Below, piece after piece: positions 59,101 through 64,000 of a DNA stretch of 64,000 bases (positions within the stretch are counted from its first letter, which is position 1; each line of letters opens with the position of its first letter). This DNA comes from Streptomyces sp. NBC_01571. Lineage in GTDB: Bacteria; Actinomycetota; Actinomycetes; Streptomycetales; Streptomycetaceae. Position numbers and translations under genes: made by a program. The DNA lies in NCBI RefSeq assembly GCF_026339875.1, contig NZ_JAPEPZ010000001.1:7750001-7814000 (forward strand). The letters run 5' to 3'. The notes beneath the pieces are model-generated. The model had not been told where the DNA came from and made no database searches. It worked only from the letters and a program-made list of their open reading frames with translations.

Positions 59101-60508
59101 GTTCGTCGTGCACCCCGCCCGCGAACAGCAGCTGCAGTTCGGCCGCCGTGCCGTTCCTCGCGCCCGCCAGGAAGTCGTCGAGTACGCCGAGCTGCGCCTC
59201 CCACAGCGGGAAGCTGTTGCGCGGTCCGACGTGTCCGCCGCACTCGGCGCCCTCGAAGACGAACTTGCGCGCGCCCGCCTCCAGGAACTGTTTCAGCAGG
59301 CCCGGGGACGGCACGTGCAAGAAGGTGGAGATGCCCGCCTCCTCCAGCGCGGCGGCCTGTGCGGGACGGCCGCCCGCGATGATCGCGTGGGAGGGACGGA
59401 TCTCCTGTACGACGGCGAGTTGGGCGGCCTTGATCTCCTCGTCCGCGAAGCCCAGGACACCGACGCCCCAAGGCGCGTCCCCCAGCGTGTCCCTGGTCCG
59501 CTCCAGGACCGCGCGGGTCTGCTCGGCGCCGGAGAGCGCGAGCGCGACGAAGGGGAGCGCGCCGTGTCCGCTCACCTCGGCGGCGAACGCGGCCTGGTCG
59601 CTCACCCGGGTCATCGGCCCCTGCGCGACCGGGAGTTCGGTTCCGAGGGCACGGCTGCCCGCACTGGCGGTGCCGAGCGCGGGACCGGCGCCCTTCAGCG
59701 CGTCGAGGACGGCGTCCCGCACGCCTCGCACGGCCGCGCGGACGGTGCCCCAGCGCTCCTGGAAGCGGGCCGCGAGGAAACCGTCCTGACCGATCTCGGA
59801 GGCCGGGGCGCCCTCCGGGGCTCCCCGGCGGCGTACGACGCGGCGGCCCGCCTCCAGGGTGGTCTCGGAGCCGTCGAGCCCGGCCAGCAGGGCCCGGGTC
59901 CCGGCGGGCAGCCCTGCCTCGGCCTCGTCGAGCAGGGCGAGCTGGGTGTCCAGGACGACCCCGGCGCCGCCGCCCGCCACGACGGCCGCCGCGGTGTACG
60001 GTCCGGCGCCGCCGCAGGCCCAGACCGGCAGGTCGAACGTCTCGTCGCCGAGCAGCTGTTGCACCAGGACGAAGGTGCTCAGCTCACCCACCGGGCCGCC
60101 TGCCTCGTGGCCCCGGGCGATCAGCCCGTGAGCGCCGGCCGCGGCGGCCCGTAACGCCTGCTCGTGGCCGGTCACCTCGACGAGCACGCGACGGCCCGGG
60201 AAGTCCGCGGGGGTGCAGGAGGCCTCGTCGGTCAGCAGGACGGTGTGCACAACGGCGGGGAGTGCCCGCGCGGGAAAGGCAGCGTTGTCGCGGAGCCGTA
60301 CGCCGAAACCGGCGGGCGACCATTCCCCGGCGAGCGCGAGTTCCTCGGCTGCCCGGCGCCCACCCGAGGTGAGGTCCAGCACGCCCAGACCACCGGCGCG
60401 CACGGCGGCGGCGGTGACCCGTGCGGACGGGACGGCGAACGGGTTCACGGCGATGACGATGTCGTCGACAGCAAGCAGGCCGGAAGTTTCGATATTCGGC
60501 ACAGGCAC
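53192..60508 (-). CDS. PKS1: NPD-KS-AT-ACP-ACP-KR synthase (PUFA/Hgl type)
   Basis: A 2438-residue iterative synthase. Residues ~12-540 form two NPD/PfaD-like flavin-barrel segments, the second with the catalytic-type ECGGH and the first with HEAGGP; these would act as enoyl reductase. The KS (about 655-1080) has Cys in DAACASS (about 841), HGTGT and SQIGHTKCAAG. The AT (about 1260-1560) has GHSYGE (about 1373) and CAFHS, suggesting malonyl-CoA. Two tandem ACPs have DLSVDSIKR (about 1786 and 1893). The C-terminal KR has GGARGITAR (about 2168) and SDYAAAND (about 2349). The start is GTG 60508 with GGAG 7 bases upstream. No integral thioesterase is present, so release is likely through partners. 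Confidence 0.93.
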   Translation of the reverse strand: MPVPNIETSGLLAVDDIVIAVNPFAVPSARVTAAAVRAGGLGVLDLTSGGRRAAEELALAGEWSPAGFGVRLRDNAAFPARALPAVVHTVLLTDEASCTPADFPGRRVLVEVTGHEQALRAAAAGAHGLIARGHEAGGPVGELSTFVLVQQLLGDETFDLPVWACGGAGPYTAAAVVAGGGAGVVLDTQLALLDEAEAGLPAGTRALLAGLDGSETTLEAGRRVVRRRGAPEGAPASEIGQDGFLAARFQERWGTVRAAVRGVRDAVLDALKGAGPALGTASAGSRALGTELPVAQGPMTRVSDQAAFAAEVSGHGALPFVALALSGAEQTRAVLERTRDTLGDAPWGVGVLGFADEEIKAAQLAVVQEIRPSHAIIAGGRPAQAAALEEAGISTFLHVPSPGLLKQFLEAGARKFVFEGAECGGHVGPRNSFPLWEAQLGVLDDFLAGARNGTAAELQLLFAGGVHDERSTAMVTALAAPLSARGAAVGVLMGTAYLFTEEAVSAGAVLPLFQRQVVAAERTDLLETAPGHATRCVRSPFTDEFAAVKEDLAARDVPGREAWEQLERLNVGRLRLASKGIERAGGELREVGEERQLAEGMFMAGEVAVLRSAVTTVAALHASVTTGAVAFLADRLAALGLGEPATAPSPEPLDVAVVGMACMFPGAPDLATFWANVLAGADAVTEVPATRWDTGLYHSADGSGTGERTPSRWGGFLPEIPFEPLRYGIPPASLPAIEPVQLLALEAARRALEDAGYGSRPFDRARASVVFGAEAGSDLSNAMTLRSVLPSYLGAVPPALDAQLPRLTEDSFPGILANVIAGRIANRLDLGGANYTVDAACASSLTAVDVACKELTAGTSDLVLCGGADLHNGINDFLLFASAHALSPSGRSAPFDSAADGIALGEGVGCVVLKRLTDAERDGDRVYAVIKGVGSASDGRALGLTAPRPEGQYNALTRAYRNAGVSPAEVGLVEAHGTGTVVGDRTELGALTRVFEEAGAEPGSCALGSVKSQIGHTKCAAGLAGLIKTSLALHTGVRPPTLHLTEPNPAWDAGSSPFAFHTEARPWAAAPAQRVAGVSAFGFGGTNFHVVLRAHEDGPPPVTAAQQWPAELFTFRGADRAAAERAAAELLALVEADPGPYEPWRLRDFALAASRRAEAAAPRGLPVRIALVAASTGELRDLLGRAVTGEHAPEEGLFTATPDDSPFTASPDDGLSASAPDAGLSASAPDAGLSASAPDAGLSASAPDSADAPGAADAPGAAADRSGPAGDAAGPVPGDAGVAMLFPGQGSQRPGMFAELFVAFPELQRHLRLDEATARVLFPPAPFDESSRKEQRERITDTTLAQPALGLTSLAAFQLLSRAGIRPAMAAGHSYGELAALAAAGVLAPGALLRASHDRAAAILGATGGGDPGTMAAVTAPEPEVATALAQAGLDGSVVTANRNSPRQTVISGPTEDVLSAVERLRARGLSAQRIPVACAFHSPLVAAAGERFAEALAEVPLGAPDFPVWSNRTADRYPRTPGAIRAELAAQIGAPVRFADQIEAMYRAGARVFVEAGPGSVLTRLVGAVLGDRPHRTVALEDGRRTGLTGFLTALARLAVAGVDVRTGWLFQDRDALDAARATRRRRAAWTVDGHLLRTADGVIPAAALHPAERVPEALMTSSGTSHGTAAVTGSEALISEFLRTSREMIAAQRDVMLGYLGADPGVRPAAPVPVAYPTAATPVTYADAPVTVTALPAAVPAPAEAVEAADGSVLSVVLEVIGERTGYPVDMIEPDLDLEADLSVDSIKRAEIAGELAGRLGLTTTGDTGTDIEELAKARTAAAITALVERVTGKRGARGPAPAQAPAGAGADTAPTAETVLALVLEVIGERTGYPVDMIEPDLDLEADLSVDSIKRAEIAGELAGRLGLTTTGDTGTDIEELAKARTAASIAALVAGVRDEAAGPGLAEGGPVSAEPVVVAPRRFVMREFDLGPAQSASTDDRLAGRRFLLLGSGPVAEALTARLTAHGAHAVTADEPPAGAEFDGLVHLVDPDSPPVLPDAYPVYRQVLAGNPRWILAAGAAAGLRGFFRSLAREYPETVARVVEHTPGTAPEDLAADLVAELTAPDREPVVLRSPGARRGLRMTEEGLGLLGSTGAGPAGDGAAEAAALGLDTTSVVLLVGGARGITARFATTLAAASRCRIELFGRTALTEGEDDPAVAAAHGTDELRSALIAGGLRVPAEIERAIGRIQAEREVRSTLRRLAALGSEVRYRAVDALDGDAVRRAVKEIHAEHGRLDGVVYAAGVIEDKLIAEKSPASYDRVFRTKVDGARELLDAVRELPDGPRFAVLFGSIAATLGNRGQSDYAAANDALESLGARWAASGTDRRGLTVHWGPWAPTGDGNHGMVTPELMRHYAGRGIRLIDPEEGTGSLLRELAWGPAADTAVVYTASGW
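54723..54877 (-). repeat. 155-bp perfect direct repeat, copy in ACP2
   Basis: Base-for-base identical to 55044-55198 (offset 321), covering the core of the second ACP domain including the DLSVDSIKR Ser. Divergence is confined to the flanks. Confidence 0.9.
55044..55198 (-). repeat. 155-bp perfect direct repeat, copy in ACP1
   Basis: Partner of 54723-54877, in the first ACP domain. Identity includes synonymous positions, pointing to recent duplication or gene conversion. Confidence 0.9.
56771..56878 (-). repeat. 27-bp tandem repeat (4 copies) in PKS1
   Basis: The 27-bp unit ggcggaggcggacaggccgg followed by cgtctgg is exact in three copies (56771-56851), with a fourth diverged copy to 56878. 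It encodes a 9-residue AGLSASAPD unit in the linker before the AT domain. Confidence 0.9.
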
Positions 60509-60559
60509 GCGAACGCTCCAATGTCACACGGGAGTGAGGAATGGTGGGGGAGAGCGGAG

Positions 60560-60571
60560 AGCGCTTGCGCT
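60560..60571. promoter_or_regulatory. Palindrome in the PKS1 leader
   Basis: AGCGC-TT-GCGCT is a 5-2-5 dyad between the predicted transcription start and the PKS1 start codon. Candidate operator or leader hairpin. Confidence 0.35.
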
Positions 60572-60606
60572 TCACAACAAGCCGCGGCCGATGCGAAGCA
60601 CGCTCA

Positions 60607-60635
60607 TGCTTATTGCGCATCCTGGTGAAAGTCAA
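60607..60635 (-). promoter_or_regulatory. Candidate promoter of the lipid-synthase operon
   Basis: Reading on the minus strand, TTGACT (60635-60630), a 17-base spacer and TAAGCA (60612-60607) give a plausible -35/-10 pair. The start would be near 60600, leaving a ~90-base leader before PKS1. The -10 is imperfect against TANNNT. Confidence 0.4.
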
Positions 60636-60638
60636 ACT
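60621..60638 (-). promoter_or_regulatory. Direct repeat CCTGGTGAAAGTCAAACT near the promoter
   Basis: A related copy, CCTGACGAAAAGTCAAAG, occurs at 60798-60815 in the same orientation. On the minus strand both read TTTGACTTT then CAGG. The first overlaps the -35. Possible activator sites. Confidence 0.35.
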
Positions 60639-60837
60639 CTCAAGGAGGCAGGTCTTACCGGACGTAACACTGCTGACACGGCGGCTTCGGATTCCCGCGT
60701 GGTCGGGCAACAGAGGCTTTGTTCCTGGGCAGTTGAGCGGCTGGTCGACCGCTGTTCGGGTGCTGGTCGCCCACCGGGGCGGCCTGCGGAAATGGCTCCT
60801 GACGAAAAGTCAAAGCGGGGCGTGCGAGGGCTCGCGC

Positions 60838-60854
60838 GGAAACGTATTGTTTCC
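60838..60854. promoter_or_regulatory. Dyad GGAAAC-N5-GTTTCC
   Basis: A perfect 6-5-6 inverted repeat about 230 bases upstream of the predicted PKS1 promoter. Candidate operator in the locally AT-richer segment. Confidence 0.4.
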
Positions 60855-61009
60855 CTCGATGTAAATTGAATCCTTCAACAGTTCCGGCTCGCATAATCGG
60901 AATTCACGCCGGTCAAAAGGGTGGGATTCGCCACTTGGGTGTGAATAGCCGCGATTGGTACTCGCCAGTAGGTTGGCTCGTAAGGCACCGTCCACGGCCA
61001 TTTGGATCA

Positions 61010-61412
61010 TGTTCTTTCGGCAGCCCGGCGCGGCAGTGCGGGCGACCGGCCCCCGGCTGGATCCGACGGCCGCCGGGGGAGCGGCGGCCAGGGGGACGCG
61101 TGGGGCGTTCGTCGCCGGGTGCGCCACCGGCTGCCCGTGCCGTCCGGCGGGCGGACCGGCGGGGACGCACGCGTCCGCCGTGCTCGGCGCCCGTCGGACC
61201 AGCGCACCCTTGCCGGCGAGGGGCGTTCCCGCCCGGATCTCGTCGAGCGGGGTGATGCGGACGGCCCGGGGCGGAAGGAGCCGGCCCTGACCGCCGGTCC
61301 CCAGGGCGACTTCCGCTCAGGTCCGCCGGGAACCAGGCCTGTGCGGGCTCCGCGGCCCGCTCGAAGAACGGCGCGAACTCGTTGCCGTCGAGCGTGCGCG
61401 GGATGGGGTTTC
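61010..61412 (-). pseudogene. Broken or frameshifted coding remnant
   Basis: On the minus strand a coding-like segment begins at ATG 61412 (MTGNPIPRTLDGNEF, then PFFERAAEPAQAWFPADLSG). It then loses sense in frame but continues in another frame as EVALGTGGQGRLLPPRAVRI and TPLDEIRAGTPLAGKGAL, both with G/C-rich third positions. A 1- or 2-base indel near 61313 would join them. Homology is not recognised. Confidence 0.4.
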
Positions 61413-61629
61413 CGGTCATCGGTGGGAGCGGCCGACGCCGGCACGGCGCTGTCGACGTACTCCGAGGACGCCCAGGTGCACGGCACCGTGGAAGCGGCGG
61501 CGTCCCTGCGGCCCTTCGCTGCCGTGTCGACGTACTGGGCGGCAGGGCGGCAGGGCGGCAGGACGGCAGGACGGCGGGGGCAGTACGGCGGGGGGCAGGG
61601 CGGCACACGGGGGTGCTGCGTGAGACCGG

Positions 61630-61930
61630 CTACGTGCCCGGTACACCACCGAACTCGCCTCAGCCACCGAGACGTTGCCGATCGGTGGCGACGCGGACGT
61701 GCGGCGCGTCGTGCATGTCGCGGACGAGGACACACACAGGCCGCGCCCCCGCGAGGCCGGGCGCGGATCGTTCCCGTCGCGCCTGCGCGGGACGCGCGGG
61801 GAACCCGGCGCCGGCTGATCACGGTCCGGGGTGTCACGTTCGCGCTCGCCGTGCCGGGGCTCGTCGTGTTCGGCGGGGCCGATCTGCGCCGTGGCCTGAA
61901 GCCGTTCGACGTCATGGCCGGTACGGCACC
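61630..61930 (+). pseudogene. Fragmented coding-like stretches
   Basis: Two segments in different + frames have Streptomyces-like codon use. One is ARYTTELASATETLPIGGD and onwards to a TGA at about 61820. The second is RRLITVRGVTFALAVPGLVV and onwards to about 61910. Neither has a start and ribosome-binding site of its own, so they look like remains of a decayed gene or genes. The family is not recognised. Confidence 0.3.
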
Positions 61931-61980
61931 TCGGTGGAGCGCGTCGACGACGGGGCCGCCTCGCGCGCCGCACGCGAAAG

Positions 61981-62065
61981 GCGGCCACGCCGAAAGGCCG
62001 GCGTGGCCGCTGCCCGCGTGCGGTCGGGCCGCGTGGGCGTCCTCCGGGGGTGTCCGCCCACGCGG
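61981..62065 (-). terminator. Two tandem hairpins after the hydrolase gene
   Basis: A perfect 12-bp stem GCGGCCACGCCG/CGGCGTGGCCGC with a 6-base loop lies at 61981-62010, and an 11-bp stem CCGCGTGGGCG/CGCCCACGCGG at 62029-62065. Both are downstream of the stop at 62107 on the minus strand. They isolate the hydrolase pair from the lipid-synthase operon. Confidence 0.8.
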
Positions 62066-62106
62066 CTGTCCGCGCCGACCGCCGTCCGCGCGGTCGCGCC
62101 GTCCGG

Positions 62107-62829
62107 TCAGCCGGTCGCGCGGATCGCGTCCAGGATCAGGTCGGCGACGGCCTTCGGCTGCGACACCGCGACGGCGTGGGAGGCGCCCTCGACCTCGACG
62201 ACGGTCGCTCCCGCGCGCTGGGCGCCGAAACGCTCCACCTCGGGGTTGATCGCCCGGTCCGCGCCGGCCACCAGGGCCCAGGAGGGCTTGGTCCGCCACG
62301 CGGCGGCGCCGGCCGGTTCGGTGAACGAGGCCGCGGCGAGCGGACGCTGCGCCACCGCCAGCACCTTGGTCACGTCCTCGGGGACGTCCGCGGCGAAGAC
62401 GGACGGGAACGCCTCGGGGACGATGGAGACCTCGACGGCGGGCTCGGCGCCCTCGACGGGGTACGTCGTCTGCCGCAGGCTGCTGCCCAGCGGCGAGTCG
62501 GGGAAGCGCCCCTGCAACTCGCCGAGGCTCTCGCCCTCCTCCAGCACGTACGCGGCGACGTAGACCAGGCCCACCACGTTCTCGGCGGTGCCGGCGACGG
62601 TGATGACCGCCCCGCCGTAGGAGTGGCCGACGAGCAGGACGGGACCGTCTATCTGCGCCGCCACCGAGGCGACGTACGCGGCGTCGGTGGCGAGACCGCG
62701 CAGCGGGTTGGGCGGAGCCACCACGGGGACGCCGTGGCTCTGCAGCTCCGCGACGACCCCGGACCAGCCGGCGGCGTCGGCGAACGCGCCGTGGACGAGG
62801 AGAGCGGTGGGAGTGGAGGTGGGGGACAT
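62107..62829 (-). CDS. Alpha/beta hydrolase (EstX/methylesterase-like)
   Basis: A 240-residue alpha/beta hydrolase with ALLVHGAFADAAGWSGV at the oxyanion side, nucleophile GHSYGG and His in VEGASHAVAVSQP. It is similar in layout to the small hydrolases that Streptomyces encode next to lipases. The ATG at 62829 (MSPTSTPTALL) has GAGAGGAA 7 bases upstream. It starts 16 bases after the HSL-type esterase stop, so the two form an operon. Confidence 0.87.
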   Translation of the reverse strand: MSPTSTPTALLVHGAFADAAGWSGVVAELQSHGVPVVAPPNPLRGLATDAAYVASVAAQIDGPVLLVGHSYGGAVITVAGTAENVVGLVYVAAYVLEEGESLGELQGRFPDSPLGSSLRQTTYPVEGAEPAVEVSIVPEAFPSVFAADVPEDVTKVLAVAQRPLAAASFTEPAGAAAWRTKPSWALVAGADRAINPEVERFGAQRAGATVVEVEGASHAVAVSQPKAVADLILDAIRATG

Positions 62830-62845
62830 GAGTCGGTTCCTCTCG

Positions 62846-63817
62846 TCAGCCGGCGTGCAGGGCGGCACGCAGGGTGCCGGTGGCCAGGGCGATGGCGGCT
62901 TCGGCGGCGTGTGTTCCGCGCAGGGCGTTGAGCATCACGAAGTCGTGGATGATGCCCTGGTAGCGGACGGCGGTGACGGGGACGCCGGCTTCGCGGAGCT
63001 TGTTGGCGTACGCCTCGCCCTCGTCGCGCAGGACGTCGGCCTCGCCGGTGATGACGAGGGCCGGGGGCAGGCCGGTCAGTTGTTCGGTGGTGGCGCGCAG
63101 CGGGGACGCGGTGATCTGGGCGCGCTCGCTCTCGTCGGTCGTGTACTGGTCCCAGAACCACTGCATGCCGTCACGGCGCAGGAAGTAGCCGGTGGCGAAC
63201 TGGTGGTAGGAGCCGGTGTCGAAGTTCGCGTCGGTGACCGGGTAGAACAGCACCTGCTGGACGAGCGGGACGTCGCCGCGCTCCTTGGCCATCAGGGTGA
63301 GCGCCGCGGTCATGTTCCCGCCCACCGAGTCACCGGCCACCGCGATACGCGACGCGTCCAGACCCTTCGTCGCGCCCTGTTCGACGACCCATCGGGCCAC
63401 CGTGTAGTTCTGCTCGATGGCCACGGGATAGCGGGCCTCGGGCGAGAGGTCGTACTCGGGGAAGACGACGGCCGCCCCGGCGCCCACGGCCAGCTCACGG
63501 ACCAGGCGGTCATGGGTGTGGGCGTTGCCGAACACCCAGCCCGCGCCATGGATGTAGAGGATGACCGGCAGGGTGCCCGTGGTGTCGGCGGGCTTGACGA
63601 TCCGGGCACGGACGCTGCCCGTCGGACCGCCCGACACGGTGATCCACTCCTCGTCGACCTCGGGCGCCGCCATCTCGCCGGACTGCACCTCGTCGACGGC
63701 CTTGCGACCCTCCGCCGGGGCGAGGTCGAACAGGTACGGCGGATTGGCGGTGGCTTCCGCGAAGGCGGCTGCCGCCGTTTCCAGCACCGGCCTTACGGGC
63801 TCTACGGTGTCGGACAT
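62846..63817 (-). CDS. HSL-type (family IV) alpha/beta-hydrolase esterase
   Basis: A 323-residue hormone-sensitive-lipase-like esterase: oxyanion motif HGAGWVFG (HGGG type), nucleophile GDSVGGN, catalytic Asp in GEADVLRDEG and His in GIIHDFVML. No signal peptide is present. AGGAG lies 6 bases before the ATG at 63817. Likely acts on short-chain esters. It is first in a two-gene operon with the downstream hydrolase, behind an AraC-type promoter. Confidence 0.9.
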   Translation of the reverse strand: MSDTVEPVRPVLETAAAAFAEATANPPYLFDLAPAEGRKAVDEVQSGEMAAPEVDEEWITVSGGPTGSVRARIVKPADTTGTLPVILYIHGAGWVFGNAHTHDRLVRELAVGAGAAVVFPEYDLSPEARYPVAIEQNYTVARWVVEQGATKGLDASRIAVAGDSVGGNMTAALTLMAKERGDVPLVQQVLFYPVTDANFDTGSYHQFATGYFLRRDGMQWFWDQYTTDESERAQITASPLRATTEQLTGLPPALVITGEADVLRDEGEAYANKLREAGVPVTAVRYQGIIHDFVMLNALRGTHAAEAAIALATGTLRAALHAG

Positions 63818-63907
63818 GCAAATCTCCTGAAGTGTTGTTCTCCGGCACGCCGGACCCTCCGGCGAAACGACACCGCGTCACGGGGCGATGCCCCCGGCGT
63901 CGTCCTC

Positions 63908-63974
63908 ACGCTAGGGACGTGACGCGGGCGTGCATGGTCCGGCAGCGCACGGCTGTTGTTCCCACAGCGCACGG
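63908..63974 (-). promoter_or_regulatory. AraC-type promoter with two 10-bp direct repeats
   Basis: CAGCGCACGG occurs twice (63943-63952 and 63965-63974), spaced 22 bases, the two-helical-turn spacing typical of AraC-family half-sites. A -10-like TAGCGT on the minus strand (63913-63908) lies downstream, leading to the esterase gene. The regulator gene is not in the window. Confidence 0.5.
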
Positions 63975-64000
63975 AACGGGATCCGGGACCGGCCGGAGAG

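Larger units (their letters stand above)
60509..62106. other. 1.6-kb region upstream of the lipid-synthase operon
   Basis: No intact gene is supported here. The first ~500 bases (60509-61010) are less GC-rich and carry promoter-like and operator-like elements listed separately. From about 61010 to 61930 there are short coding-like stretches that break between frames, read as decayed genes. G-rich octamer-like runs (ggcagggc and variants) occur around 61549-61615. The last ~120 bases hold two terminator hairpins. Confidence 0.55.

Noticed and set aside
61002..62249. Open plus-strand frame of over 400 codons upstream of the lipid-synthase operon
   Set aside because: Mostly Arg/Gly/Pro-rich, with no start signal and no domain; only short segments look like decayed coding sequence.

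Overview
The window is high-GC actinobacterial chromosome, almost certainly Streptomyces. Support for this comes from G/C in nearly every third codon position, frequent GTG/TTG starts, an AldO alditol oxidase close to the S. coelicolor enzyme, several Streptomyces-typical families (DUF2637, DUF456, DUF2278, PPOX-type F420 oxidoreductase, HATPase anti-sigma-like protein), and two intergenic inverted-repeat elements of a kind common in that genus. No rRNA, tRNA or CRISPR array was seen. About 42 protein genes are supported; most long reverse-frame ORFs are composition shadows.

Region 1 (1-11.2 kb) is a catabolic and accessory neighbourhood. It holds a DUF2264 C-terminus cut by the window edge, a PEP mutase/isocitrate lyase family protein convergent with an alpha/beta hydrolase, a TetR regulator divergent from an NmrA-type reductase, and then a minus-strand run of alditol oxidase, ROK repressor and GH2 beta-galactosidase. 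A D-2-hydroxyacid dehydrogenase diverges from the oxidase behind a promoter carrying a LacI/GalR-like half-palindrome.

Region 2 (11.3-34.5 kb) is mixed. It has a PPOX protein followed by a radical-SAM-like protein with CX8CX2C cysteine spacing, a membrane protein joining a sigma-like helix-turn-helix, a zinc-finger-like motif and a cellulose-binding-like ectodomain, a 23-codon ORF ahead of rsgA, an Ada-AlkA repair fusion, an SGNH esterase, a repeat-rich PP2C-like phosphatase, poxB, a HATPase, a DUF2637 membrane protein, an FhuF-like iron reductase behind an iron box, a GntR regulator and a TPR-like protein.

Region 3 (32.9-41.7 kb) is a purine-catabolism locus: PucR regulator, three-subunit molybdenum hydroxylase (FAD, 2Fe-2S, Mo), NCS2 purine permease and XdhC. 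A 181-bp MITE-like element ends exactly on the permease stop codon.

Region 4 (44.2-60.5 kb) is the most interesting part: a six-gene, translationally coupled minus-strand operon. Gene order is PKS1 (two NPD/PfaD-like segments-KS-AT-ACP-ACP-KR), PKS2 (KS-AT-DH-PPTase), a free ACP, an alpha/beta hydrolase, a GT1 glycosyltransferase and an ABC exporter. Its architecture resembles PUFA-synthase and heterocyst-glycolipid (hglE) type iterative lipid synthases. The combination suggests that a long-chain lipid or polyketide is made, glycosylated and exported. A 1.6-kb upstream region carries a candidate promoter, direct repeats, palindromes and decayed coding fragments.

Region 5 (62.1-64 kb) holds two esterase/hydrolase genes behind a promoter with two 10-bp direct repeats spaced 22 bp, an arrangement typical of AraC-family activator sites.
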